A stretch of DNA of 40,369 nt from a virus. Made by a program: the position numbers and the translations under genes. Numbering within the stretch: the stretch's first letter is position 1; every line of letters starts with the position of its first letter. Shown here one piece after another: positions 15,565 through 21,099 of the stretch. The DNA lies in the IMG/VR virus record IMGVR_UViG_3300003324_000175, positions 1-40,369 of that record; one strand, given 5' to 3'. A model generated the notes under the pieces. That model ran no database searches, had not been told where the DNA came from, and saw only the letters and a list, made by a program, of their open reading frames with translations.

Positions 15565-17041
15565 ACGCCACCATGGGCGGAGCCCCCTTCTTCTTGATCG
15601 CTTTGAGCTGGAGGCCGTACGCGGCCAAGACCACGGCGACCAACGGGGAGATGTCCACGCCCACGTCCTTCCGGGCGAAGGCCCGAGCGTCCCCGAGATC
15701 GCGCCAGCGCGCCCCAGCCACGGCGACGGTTAGAACCGGATTGGGTTTGTACCTGAACTGGAACGGGCCGTCAGGTGTGATCACCGCGTCATACCATGTG
15801 CCGCACGCCTTCGCCATATCAGAGGCGCTGGTCCGGAGTCCGCCCCGGAGGCGCGCGCCCCCGGTCGGGATGGGGTTGGACGCGGCTGTGAACTCCAGCC
15901 CTTTGGCTTGCAAGATCGGGATGAAGGACGCGGCGGGGGAGCGATCGTCAATCATGATCGCTACGGGCCTATGCTTGGTGATCAGCTCCAGGAGCCGGGG
16001 GACCACCCAGTCCGTTCCGGGGCGGAACTCGATCACCTCCAGATGGACCTTCCCGTCCGGCCGGTACCCGGCCGCGCCGATCGACGCGGCGGAGCGTTCG
16101 GGGTTCACGTCCACCGCGAGCGCCAGCGCCCCCGTGATGCGGCTCTCCGCGTCCCCCAGAAGGTCCCAGAGGGCCATATCCAGGATGCTTGACCCAGAGA
16201 CATCCTCTTCAATCCCCAGGCGCTCACGCGCGAACTCAACGTCATCCATGGCGTCCCGCTCCGTGTCCGTGAACGCCATGGAGAGACGAAGGCCCATGCC
16301 GGGGTTGGCTTGCCACCGGGGTTCCGGGTCGTCCAGGGACGCCGTCCGGGGCGCGCTCCACTCGTAGTACGCGAGTCGGCGCGGGGGGTCGTCGCTCCGG
16401 CCCCGAAGCTGGAGGGCGCGGAGCTGGTCCGAATCCAGGAGGGGCGCGGAGCTGAAGTACCAGATCTGGGGGTTCGGTCGGGCGGAGAGGGTGGGGAGCA
16501 TCGCGGCCACGCTGGCACTGGACAGGTTGTACGCTTCGTCCAGGAAAAGATCATCCGCGCTGAACCCGCGCCCGGAGCCGCGCGTCCGGGCCATGAAGCG
16601 GAGGCGCTGGCCGGATAGAAGCTCGATCCCTTCTTGCCCGTGGGACTGGCTGACGGACTTGACCTTCCGGCGAAGGTCGTCCGTGTTCTCGATCAAGGAC
16701 AAGACGCGCCGGAACCCCTCCGAAGCGGTCTTGAATTCGTGGGCGGAATGGATCATGAGCTGAGATCCGAACAGGAAGAACCCGCCCAGCTCCCGCGCTT
16801 CGATGATCGAACCCTTGCCGTTCTGGCGTGGAACGATCACGGCCGTCTCGAACGCGGACCACTTCCCGAAGTGATCTTCTCCGCATCCGCCCATGAGCGT
16901 GTACTTCTGCCACGGGTCCAGATTCAAGCCCGCGAACTCCGCGAGTTCGGCCACGTCGGGGCCGGACGTCGTGACGTACGGCGGAACCTTACTGACCCGT
17001 GGATCTTGCGATCCGATCCGCGCGCCTGGCTGCAAGGTCAT
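15557..17041 (-). CDS. terL: Terminase large subunit
   Basis: This 494-residue packaging motor has an ATPase domain with the Walker A-like VPRQNGKGS (about 70-78) and Walker B LFLDEA (D168, E169). The nuclease domain carries D311 in ALAVDVNPE, D365/D366 in IMIDDRS, and D463 in GVDISPL. Phages of this type use the enzyme to cut concatemeric DNA and pump it through the portal. The start lies 53 bases inside the small subunit gene, with GGGGAGCAAGG upstream. The family is clear; the exact packaging strategy cannot be read here. Confidence 0.93.
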   Translation of the reverse strand: MTLQPGARIGSQDPRVSKVPPYVTTSGPDVAELAEFAGLNLDPWQKYTLMGGCGEDHFGKWSAFETAVIVPRQNGKGSIIEARELGGFFLFGSQLMIHSAHEFKTASEGFRRVLSLIENTDDLRRKVKSVSQSHGQEGIELLSGQRLRFMARTRGSGRGFSADDLFLDEAYNLSSASVAAMLPTLSARPNPQIWYFSSAPLLDSDQLRALQLRGRSDDPPRRLAYYEWSAPRTASLDDPEPRWQANPGMGLRLSMAFTDTERDAMDDVEFARERLGIEEDVSGSSILDMALWDLLGDAESRITGALALAVDVNPERSAASIGAAGYRPDGKVHLEVIEFRPGTDWVVPRLLELITKHRPVAIMIDDRSPAASFIPILQAKGLEFTAASNPIPTGGARLRGGLRTSASDMAKACGTWYDAVITPDGPFQFRYKPNPVLTVAVAGARWRDLGDARAFARKDVGVDISPLVAVVLAAYGLQLKAIKKKGAPPMVAYV

Positions 17042-17228
17042 CAGCCTTGCTCCCCTCCCGAGTGACCTCCGTGAAGGAAAGCTCCTTGATCACGGAAACC
17101 AGGACGTTGGCCGTGGGAGGAACGGCCGTGGCCGGAGCGGCTTCGAGCCGTTCGGCCAGAAGATCACGGATCGCTTCGAGCTGTTCCCGCGTCTTCCCTG
17201 TCTTGATCGTCTGTGTGAACTTGCTCAT
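16989..17228 (-). CDS. terS: Putative terminase small subunit
   Basis: This 79-residue protein lies immediately upstream of the large subunit and overlaps it. It has a charged helical N-terminus (TREQLEAIRDLLAERLEA) and a C-terminal ADDLAARRADRIAR, the pattern of very short actinophage small terminases. It would recognise the packaging site. GATC directly precedes the ATG. The call relies mainly on position and on the REQLEAIRD-type helix. Confidence 0.65.
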   Translation of the reverse strand: MSKFTQTIKTGKTREQLEAIRDLLAERLEAAPATAVPPTANVLVSVIKELSFTEVTREGSKADDLAARRADRIARSTGQ

Positions 17229-17481
17229 GATCGCCTACTTCCGGAGGGGTCCACCCCAGCATGATCAGAAGGTGGCGAGTAGCGGGGGAGACGTAGACCT
17301 GGGCGTCCCCCAGCTCCACGGAGACGTCCACCACCACGGGGTCCAGCTCCAGGCGCGGGAGGTCTCCCGCACGCATGGTAACGGTCAGGCCCCGGATGGA
17401 GTCCTCTACCTTGACGCCGTTCAGTTCTACGTCGGCGCGGGACGGACTGGACTGGGAGATCTTCGCGTGCATCCCGCTCAT
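17164..17481 (-). CDS. Conserved hypothetical protein upstream of terminase
   Basis: This 105-residue protein overlaps TerS by 65 bases. The first 75 residues form a beta-rich unit (ADVELNGVKVEDSIRGLTV, LELDPVVVDVSVELGDAQVYV) ending in ATRHLLIMLGWTPPE. Similar beta-rich proteins near terminase genes are familiar in actinophages without known function. The last 30 residues lie in the overlap and look less constrained. Its ATG overlaps the upstream stop and is preceded by GATC. Confidence 0.65.
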   Translation of the reverse strand: MSGMHAKISQSSPSRADVELNGVKVEDSIRGLTVTMRAGDLPRLELDPVVVDVSVELGDAQVYVSPATRHLLIMLGWTPPEVGDHEQVHTDDQDREDAGTARSDP

Positions 17482-17603
17482 GATCGTGACTCTCCGTCGA
17501 ATAGTCCTAGGCGGCGCTGAGAAGCCCCCAGACGCCTTGACCCCCGGTCACGGTACAACCACCCCGGAGCTTTCTGCCAGGGGTTTTCCCAGGTCAGAGC
17601 CAT
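17478..17603 (-). CDS. 41-residue Trp-rich microprotein (copy A of a duplicated module)
   Basis: This short reading frame begins ALTWENPWQ, continues PGWLY and ends LFDGESRS, with its stop overlapping the next start as ATGA. A second copy of the same DNA module near 30.3 kb encodes a related peptide (ALTWGNPWQ, PGWLY, GLFDG), which supports translation at least ancestrally. The gene also contains one TTGAC-N5-GTCAC operator-like site. It has no known family. It is basic and compact and could be a small regulator. Confidence 0.5.
   Translation of the reverse strand: MALTWENPWQKAPGWLYRDRGSRRLGASQRRLGLFDGESRS
17481..17601. repeat. Duplicated 120-bp module, copy A
   Basis: This segment and the one at 30232-30351 are clearly related along their whole length. 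They share CCGTCGAATAG near one end, the TTGAC-N5-GTCAC site and ACAACCACCCCGG in the middle, and CTGCCAGGGG and CCCAGGTCAGAG at the other end. Confidence 0.8.
17537..17551. promoter_or_regulatory. Operator-like inverted repeat, site 1 (TTGAC-CCCCG-GTCAC)
   Basis: This site lies inside copy A of the duplicated module and within the 41-codon reading frame. TTGACC could be a rightward -35 box, but the hexamer 17 bases on (CACCCC) is a poor -10, so a binding-only role may be more likely. Confidence 0.55.
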
Positions 17604-17854
17604 GACGGCCACTCCCATACGGTCCACCAGCCGAACACCAGGTGCCCGGTCAGCCAGACCAGGAACACGAAGAGTGGCGCGCGCCATGCCCAGGTCCAGA
17701 CCGTGGGCCGCGAGTCGGAGACCTTGAACCACTTCCAGACGTGTTCACTCAGTGTGTCCCCGCGATCTTTCCGGGCCAGCGCGTAGATCTCCACGGTCAG
17801 CGCCGCGAAGGCCCACGAAATCCAGAAGATCGTGAACCACTGGTTACCATTCAC
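17594..17854 (-). CDS. Membrane protein upstream of terminase
   Basis: This 86-residue protein has two hydrophobic segments, about residues 5-26 (QWFTIFWISWAFAALTVEIYAL) and 56-80 (WRAPLFVFLVWLTGHLVFGWW), separated by a polar loop with ARKDRGDTLSEHVW. This build is common in actinophages, often near terminase genes, and its role is unknown. It overlaps both neighbours slightly and is part of the leftward late operon. Confidence 0.7.
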   Translation of the reverse strand: MNGNQWFTIFWISWAFAALTVEIYALARKDRGDTLSEHVWKWFKVSDSRPTVWTWAWRAPLFVFLVWLTGHLVFGWWTVWEWPSWL

Positions 17855-18188
17855 GATCTTGGGCCCCCTTCTTCCGGAGAAGTCGGCGCACGTTCCGCGC
17901 GGAGATCGGGACGCGCTTCTGGAGCCCGGTCAACCCGACCGTGATCTGTCGGTCCACGCGGACCTCCCGGACCATGTCCGTCAGCTCCACAGAAGATCCG
18001 CCGTCCGGAGTGAACCACAGGCGCGTCACGCCCAGGGGCCGGAGGTTGACCACGGGCCGTGAGTCGCGCCGGATCTCCGCCCGGAGCTGGTGGCCGCGCT
18101 TGTGCTTGATCCTTCGGAGCTGGGCGGGGGTCAGGGGGCGGCCCGGTGCCTGGGCTTCGTAGGCGTGAACTCGATCCGTTTCGTCCAT
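17844..18188 (-). CDS. Basic hypothetical protein, first gene of the late operon
   Basis: This 114-residue basic protein has LTPAQLRRIKHKRGHQLRAEI near the N-terminus and a beta-rich middle (TRLWFTPDGGSSVELTDMV). No family is recognised; comparable proteins with an LTP-x-Q-x-RR-like helix occur near actinophage terminase genes. No ribosome site is visible. The chosen ATG lies exactly seven bases past a TACCGT -10-like box, so a leaderless transcript is likely. An upstream in-frame ATG at 18212 would overlap the divergent gene. Confidence 0.6.
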   Translation of the reverse strand: MDETDRVHAYEAQAPGRPLTPAQLRRIKHKRGHQLRAEIRRDSRPVVNLRPLGVTRLWFTPDGGSSVELTDMVREVRVDRQITVGLTGLQKRVPISARNVRRLLRKKGAQDREW

Positions 18189-18193
18189 GCGGC

Positions 18194-18205
18194 CACGGTA
18201 CCGTG
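18194..18205. promoter_or_regulatory. Palindromic divergent promoter (back-to-back TACCGT boxes)
   Basis: The 22-base gap between two divergent genes contains the perfect palindrome CACGGTACCGTG. It presents TACCGT, a good actinobacterial -10 match (TANNNT), on both strands. In each direction the ATG begins exactly seven bases after the box (18188 on minus, 18211 on plus), where a transcript start would be expected. No ribosome site exists on either side. This suggests one symmetric promoter driving two leaderless genes. Confidence 0.6.
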
Positions 18206-18210
18206 ACTCC

Positions 18211-18435
18211 ATGGCTTCGATCAGCGTCAGCGGCTCCCCCGTCTACACGATCACCGTCCAGAACGGTGATGGGGCCGTGGGTATCAACCTGGCTGTGTCC
18301 AAGAACGATCTCGGGGTGGACATGGACGCTCTGGCGGAGGCCGTTCGCGGTCTTCTCCTGGCCGACGTGACCGACCCCACGGCCAGCTACACGGACAAGA
18401 CGGAGGCCAGCGCCTCTGTCCTGTTCCCCACGTGA
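18211..18435 (+). CDS. Small hypothetical protein, divergent from the late operon
   Basis: This 74-residue protein has a beta-rich opening (SISVSGSPVYTITVQNGDG), then a helix (DMDALAEAVRGLLLAD). No family is recognised. It stands alone on the plus strand between two minus-strand blocks, probably with a leaderless transcript from the palindromic promoter. A perfect operator-like palindrome overlaps its stop codon. Confidence 0.6.
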   Translation: MASISVSGSPVYTITVQNGDGAVGINLAVSKNDLGVDMDALAEAVRGLLLADVTDPTASYTDKTEASASVLFPT

Positions 18436-18448
18436 CCCCTTGTCACGT
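18430..18448. promoter_or_regulatory. Operator-like inverted repeat, site 2 (GTGAC-CCCTT-GTCAC)
   Basis: The 15-bp core has two perfect GTGAC half-sites around a 5-base spacer, and the symmetry extends to ACGTGAC/GTCACGT. It overlaps the stop of the 74-codon gene. A possible rightward promoter, TTGTCA then CACAAT after 17 bases (18440-18468), overlaps it, but no clear gene follows on that strand. Confidence 0.65.
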
Positions 18449-18605
18449 AGTCCTATCCATGACACAATGGTGATCTTCCCTCTCCGGGGCCGCCCCAAGA
18501 TCGTCCGGGGCTCCAGCCACGGGGAGGGAAAAGGACATGCGCCGGTGTCAAGGGCCTGGGTGATCACCAGCGACGGACCCCCTCCCCCCTACCCTGAAGC
18601 CCTGA

Positions 18606-18905
18606 TCACCAGTCGCGAGACCAGTTCCTGGGCGTCCTGGGCTGGGTCTTCTGGCCAGCTCTCCCGTTGCATCTCCGATGCGCAAGCCGGAGGTTCGCGA
18701 GATCGAGCGGAGCGCCACCAAGTCCCAGTGGAATGACATGATCAACAGTGCGGGACATGGGATGGGACTTGGGTAGTGACTGGTCCACTACCAGTCCACA
18801 TAGATGGCAATGCGTCTGTGTTGCGTACACGTGATCACGTACCGCACGCCATCGCGCACCTGTTCGGCCTAGCTTCTGTCTCTCTGTCTTGGATAGCTTG
18901 ACCAT
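18606..18905 (-). CDS. HNH endonuclease
   Basis: This 99-residue protein has the phage HNH layout: a zinc knuckle C33-x-x-C36 (CHLCG), the TVDHVIPLGLGG stretch with D55-H56, NLRLAHRRCN with N71 and H76, and C79. HNH proteins encoded near terminase genes assist DNA packaging in several cos phages, and a packaging or nicking role is plausible here. It is divergent from the HTH regulator, and its ATG lies inside operator site 3. Confidence 0.85.
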   Translation of the reverse strand: MVKLSKTERQKLGRTGARWRAVRDHVYATQTHCHLCGLVVDQSLPKSHPMSRTVDHVIPLGLGGAPLDLANLRLAHRRCNGRAGQKTQPRTPRNWSRDW

Positions 18906-18926
18906 GGGTCACCCACCGTCCACACT
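18898..18926 (+). promoter_or_regulatory. Autoregulatory promoter with operator site 3 (TTGAC-CATGG-GTCAC)
   Basis: TTGACC is the -35 box, and CACACT follows after exactly 17 bases as the -10 box. The expected start, seven bases on, is the second ATG of the HTH regulator. The 15-bp operator covers the -35 box and the start codon of the divergent HNH gene, so a bound protein would shut off the regulator and possibly block HNH translation or transcription. Confidence 0.7.
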
Positions 18927-18932
18927 ATGACC

Positions 18933-19175
18933 ATGACTACCGAGAGCAGGGTAACCAACGCCAGCGTGGGCCAGGTGCTAGACCTGGACCAGAGCTATGT
19001 GTCCCTGATCCGGCGTGGGCTCCGGGTACCCTCCCGCGAGGTAGCCGCCCGGATCATGGCCCACTACCAGGCTGACCCCATCGAATTCACACGCGCCTAC
19101 CTGGACAGTGACCCGATGGTGTTCGCCAAGTACTTCACATCCCTGGTGGGCCTGGAGGGTGTACCGTCCGATTAG
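18933..19175 (+). CDS. Small HTH (XRE-type) regulator, candidate repressor
   Basis: This 80-residue protein has a helix-turn-helix at about residues 9-40 (SVGQVLDLDQSYVSLIRRG, VPSREVAARIMAHY). The C-terminal half is short and helical (IEFTRAYLDSDPMVFAKYF), too small for a cleavable LexA-like domain. Its own promoter carries operator site 3, which suggests autoregulation. I chose the second ATG because it lies at the predicted transcript start. It is a good candidate for the protein that binds the nine inverted repeats, though the second HTH protein is an alternative. Confidence 0.75.
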   Translation: MTTESRVTNASVGQVLDLDQSYVSLIRRGLRVPSREVAARIMAHYQADPIEFTRAYLDSDPMVFAKYFTSLVGLEGVPSD

Positions 19176-19206
19176 TTGCCCGGTTCGCCTCCGGCCAACC
19201 CCCGAG

Positions 19207-19247
19207 CGAAGGGCCCCTCTCCCTGACCACAGGAGAGGGGCCCTTCG
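19207..19247. terminator. Bidirectional terminator hairpin
   Basis: A perfect 16-bp stem (CGAAGGGCCCCTCTCC and its complement) with a 9-base loop lies between the converging HTH regulator and the end of the leftward replication operon. It should stop transcription from both sides. Confidence 0.85.
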
Positions 19248-19257
19248 TTGTGCGCGA

Positions 19258-19578
19258 TCAGCGCGCGGGCATCTTCAGCATGGCCTGGTAGATCTCTCCG
19301 CACTTCTTCGCGGCCGTGGCCACAGCGGAGATCACCTCCATAGGCGTGGGTGTGGAGTTGTCCAGGATCATGATGTGGGGGATTTCCTGGCCGACGAAGG
19401 GCGACTTCGCCCGGATCTCGATCACCATTCCCCAGCCCAGCCCAGGCGGCCCTGGAGTGGGGATCATGGAGTGGGACCAGATGTAGGACAAGGTCAGGCC
19501 CGTGGTCACCTGGGCGTCCGCCACGGCCTTGTTGATCAGCCCTTCGTAGGGCTCCGTCAGGTTCCTGGGAGGGGCCAC
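19258..19578 (-). CDS. Hypothetical protein, last gene of the replication operon
   Basis: This 106-residue protein starts at a GTG two bases after the upstream stop. The middle (LTLSYIWSHSMIPTPG, GWGMVIEIRAKSPFVGQEI) is beta-rich, and the end is helical (EVISAVATAAKKCGEIYQAML). No family is recognised. Immediate linkage to the previous gene and the terminator just past its stop mark it as the operon's final gene. Confidence 0.6.
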   Translation of the reverse strand: MAPPRNLTEPYEGLINKAVADAQVTTGLTLSYIWSHSMIPTPGPPGLGWGMVIEIRAKSPFVGQEIPHIMILDNSTPTPMEVISAVATAAKKCGEIYQAMLKMPAR

Positions 19579-19580
19579 GA

Positions 19581-19862
19581 TCAGAACCCCTCCAGCGCCT
19601 TGTAGAGATCGGTCGATCGGACCAGGGCGTCCGCTGGGGTGGCGATAGCCCGGACCAGCTCCGCCGTGGAGGCCGTGGTGGCGATCAGTTCCGCGATGAT
19701 CGCCGTTTTGATCGCGTCCGACTCCTGGAGAAGCCAGAACTGGGCCGCGCGCCGCGCCGTACCCTTCAGGTCGTCCACACGGACCTCCAGTGCGCCCTGG
19801 TTGCTCGGGGCGTACCAGACCGTGGCCTGGTTGAGGTACAGCAGAATTCCGGTGTAGCCCAT
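19581..19862 (-). CDS. Hypothetical protein
   Basis: This 93-residue protein begins MGYTGILLYLNQATVWY after an AAAGGA ribosome site. It is mainly helical afterwards (AAQFWLLQESDAIKTAIIAELIATTASTAEL), rich in Ala and Thr. No signal peptide is convincing. It has no recognised family; the conserved operon position is its only context. Confidence 0.6.
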   Translation of the reverse strand: MGYTGILLYLNQATVWYAPSNQGALEVRVDDLKGTARRAAQFWLLQESDAIKTAIIAELIATTASTAELVRAIATPADALVRSTDLYKALEGF

Positions 19863-19903
19863 CGGGCTTGATCCTTTCTTTGTGGGCCGCGCCCATACCT
19901 GGA

Positions 19904-20347
19904 TCATTCTCCGAAGTACGGGCGCGGGGGCTTGTAGGGGAACTTCTCGATCTTCGTCATAACGTCGGATACGCCTGGGATCTGGACCCAGCGGTACCCA
20001 GGGAAGCGATCTTCGATAGGGACGGCGTCCCGACGATCCGCGAACCCCCACTCCGTAGAGAACGCCATGATCTTAGCCAGGGAGAACTGGGGGCTATCTT
20101 CGGAGGTCCAGAGGGCCATGTACCGGAACCCGAAGCGGCCCGCGATCGGCGGACGGCCGACTTCAACCCTGATCCGGTGTATGAGCCCGGAAGGGTCCAG
20201 CCTGTTCGGGAGGCCGTCCAGGGCCCACCACCCCCGAGACTCCGCCAGCGTGATCAGCTCATAAGCGGCTTTCGGATAGGGGTGGACCCCGGACTTAGTG
20301 ATCACCCATTCTCGGGAGTCTTCGAAGACGGTAGGGGAGAGCGCCAT
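19904..20347 (-). CDS. Hypothetical protein
   Basis: This 147-residue protein has several aromatic-rich stretches (SREWVITKSGVHPYPKAAYEL, GRFGFRYMALWTSED, FPGYRWVQIPGV). The start overlaps the RusA-like gene by 46 bases, and a GGAGG site lies very close to the ATG, so the exact start is uncertain. No family is recognised. Confidence 0.6.
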   Translation of the reverse strand: MALSPTVFEDSREWVITKSGVHPYPKAAYELITLAESRGWWALDGLPNRLDPSGLIHRIRVEVGRPPIAGRFGFRYMALWTSEDSPQFSLAKIMAFSTEWGFADRRDAVPIEDRFPGYRWVQIPGVSDVMTKIEKFPYKPPRPYFGE

Positions 20348-20802
20348 ACCTCCAGAGTAGGGCCTATGTGACCGAAGGTCATGGGTTCCACGGGATGAAT
20401 TTCGATGGAGGCCCCAGGAGCGTCCAGAGCCCCTTCCTGGCCCACGTAGAGCTTGGAGGACCAGGTCCCGACCACCAGAGCGTCATCCGCCCACAGGAGG
20501 GCGTCCGTGATGGCGTCTTCCGTAGAACGAACCAGCTTTGAGAGGTCCGGGGCCGTGGTCGGGAAGATCCGGCCCCTGGGCATCTTCTGGGGCGCGCGCA
20601 TGGTGAAGATCACCGACAGGACCACAGGGCCCATGATCGGACTCTTCGGCCGGACGGCCTCCGCCGCCGCCCGTACGGCCTCCCTCCAGGGCTTCACCTT
20701 CCTGGACATCTCGATCAGGATCGTGGAGCCGTTCTTACGACGGCCCACGGCCTTCTTCGAGCCCTGGGGAGCCGGGAGGCCGTACACCTCGAACGCGATC
20801 AC
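20302..20802 (-). CDS. RusA-like Holliday junction resolvase
   Basis: This 166-residue protein has the RusA pattern: an N-terminal strand with YGLPAPQGSKK, then APDLSKLVRSTEDAITDALLWADDALV, which carries the acidic residues (D86, D96, D100, D106, D107) and the Lys of the active-site region. RusA enzymes cut branched DNA formed in replication and recombination. A Ser stands where many relatives have a second Asp in the DLxK segment. The GTG start overlaps a 28-codon gene as GTGA. It belongs to the polymerase operon. Confidence 0.75.
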   Translation of the reverse strand: MIAFEVYGLPAPQGSKKAVGRRKNGSTILIEMSRKVKPWREAVRAAAEAVRPKSPIMGPVVLSVIFTMRAPQKMPRGRIFPTTAPDLSKLVRSTEDAITDALLWADDALVVGTWSSKLYVGQEGALDAPGASIEIHPVEPMTFGHIGPTLEVWRSPLPSSKTPENG

Positions 20803-20885
20803 TTGTTACCCCACTTCTTGGTCCCGAAGTGGAGGAACGACAGAGCGCCGACGATCAGCGCCACGGTAACGATCAACTCAACCAT
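20799..20885 (-). CDS. 28-residue membrane microprotein
   Basis: The frame encodes MVELIVTVALIVGALSFLHF followed by eight polar residues: one hydrophobic helix and a basic tail. A near-perfect AGAGGAGG ribosome site precedes the GATC-ATG start, and the stop overlaps the resolvase start. These signals make it a strong candidate for a genuine tiny membrane protein of the replication operon. Confidence 0.65.
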   Translation of the reverse strand: MVELIVTVALIVGALSFLHFGTKKWGNK

Positions 20886-21099
20886 GATCAACCTCCTCTC
20901 TGATCATTTGGCAAATGCTGGAGGCCCAGCCCTTCGCCATCTCTTCCGCGATCTCGAACCGGTCGCCCGGAGGCATCCCCAGCTTGACCCGCATCATCTG
21001 GGCCTGGACGTCCAGGCCGTTGGCCGGAATCGGGTACATGACGAAGAAGCGCGCCATGATCTCCTCCAGCCGTTCTTCCGTGATCGTGATCTTCTTCAC
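20878..21099 (-). CDS. Small hypothetical protein after the polymerase
   Basis: This 73-residue mainly helical protein (ITITEERLEEIMARFFVM, FEIAEEMAKGWASSICQMI) starts with a GTG that overlaps the polymerase stop as GTGA, so translation is coupled. No family is recognised. A polymerase-associated role is suggested only by this coupling. Confidence 0.65.
   Translation of the reverse strand: MKKITITEERLEEIMARFFVMYPIPANGLDVQAQMMRVKLGMPPGDRFEIAEEMAKGWASSICQMIREEVDHG

Noticed and set aside
18440-18736. Plus-strand frame antisense to the HNH gene, downstream of the possible TTGTCA/CACAAT promoter
   Set aside because: No ribosome site, Pro/Arg/Ser-rich, and it overlaps a clear HNH gene; a short antisense RNA from this promoter remains possible but is unsupported.
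18824-18840. Palindrome ACGTGATCACGT inside the HNH gene
   Set aside because: A single copy within a conserved coding region and no promoter nearby; likely a codon coincidence.
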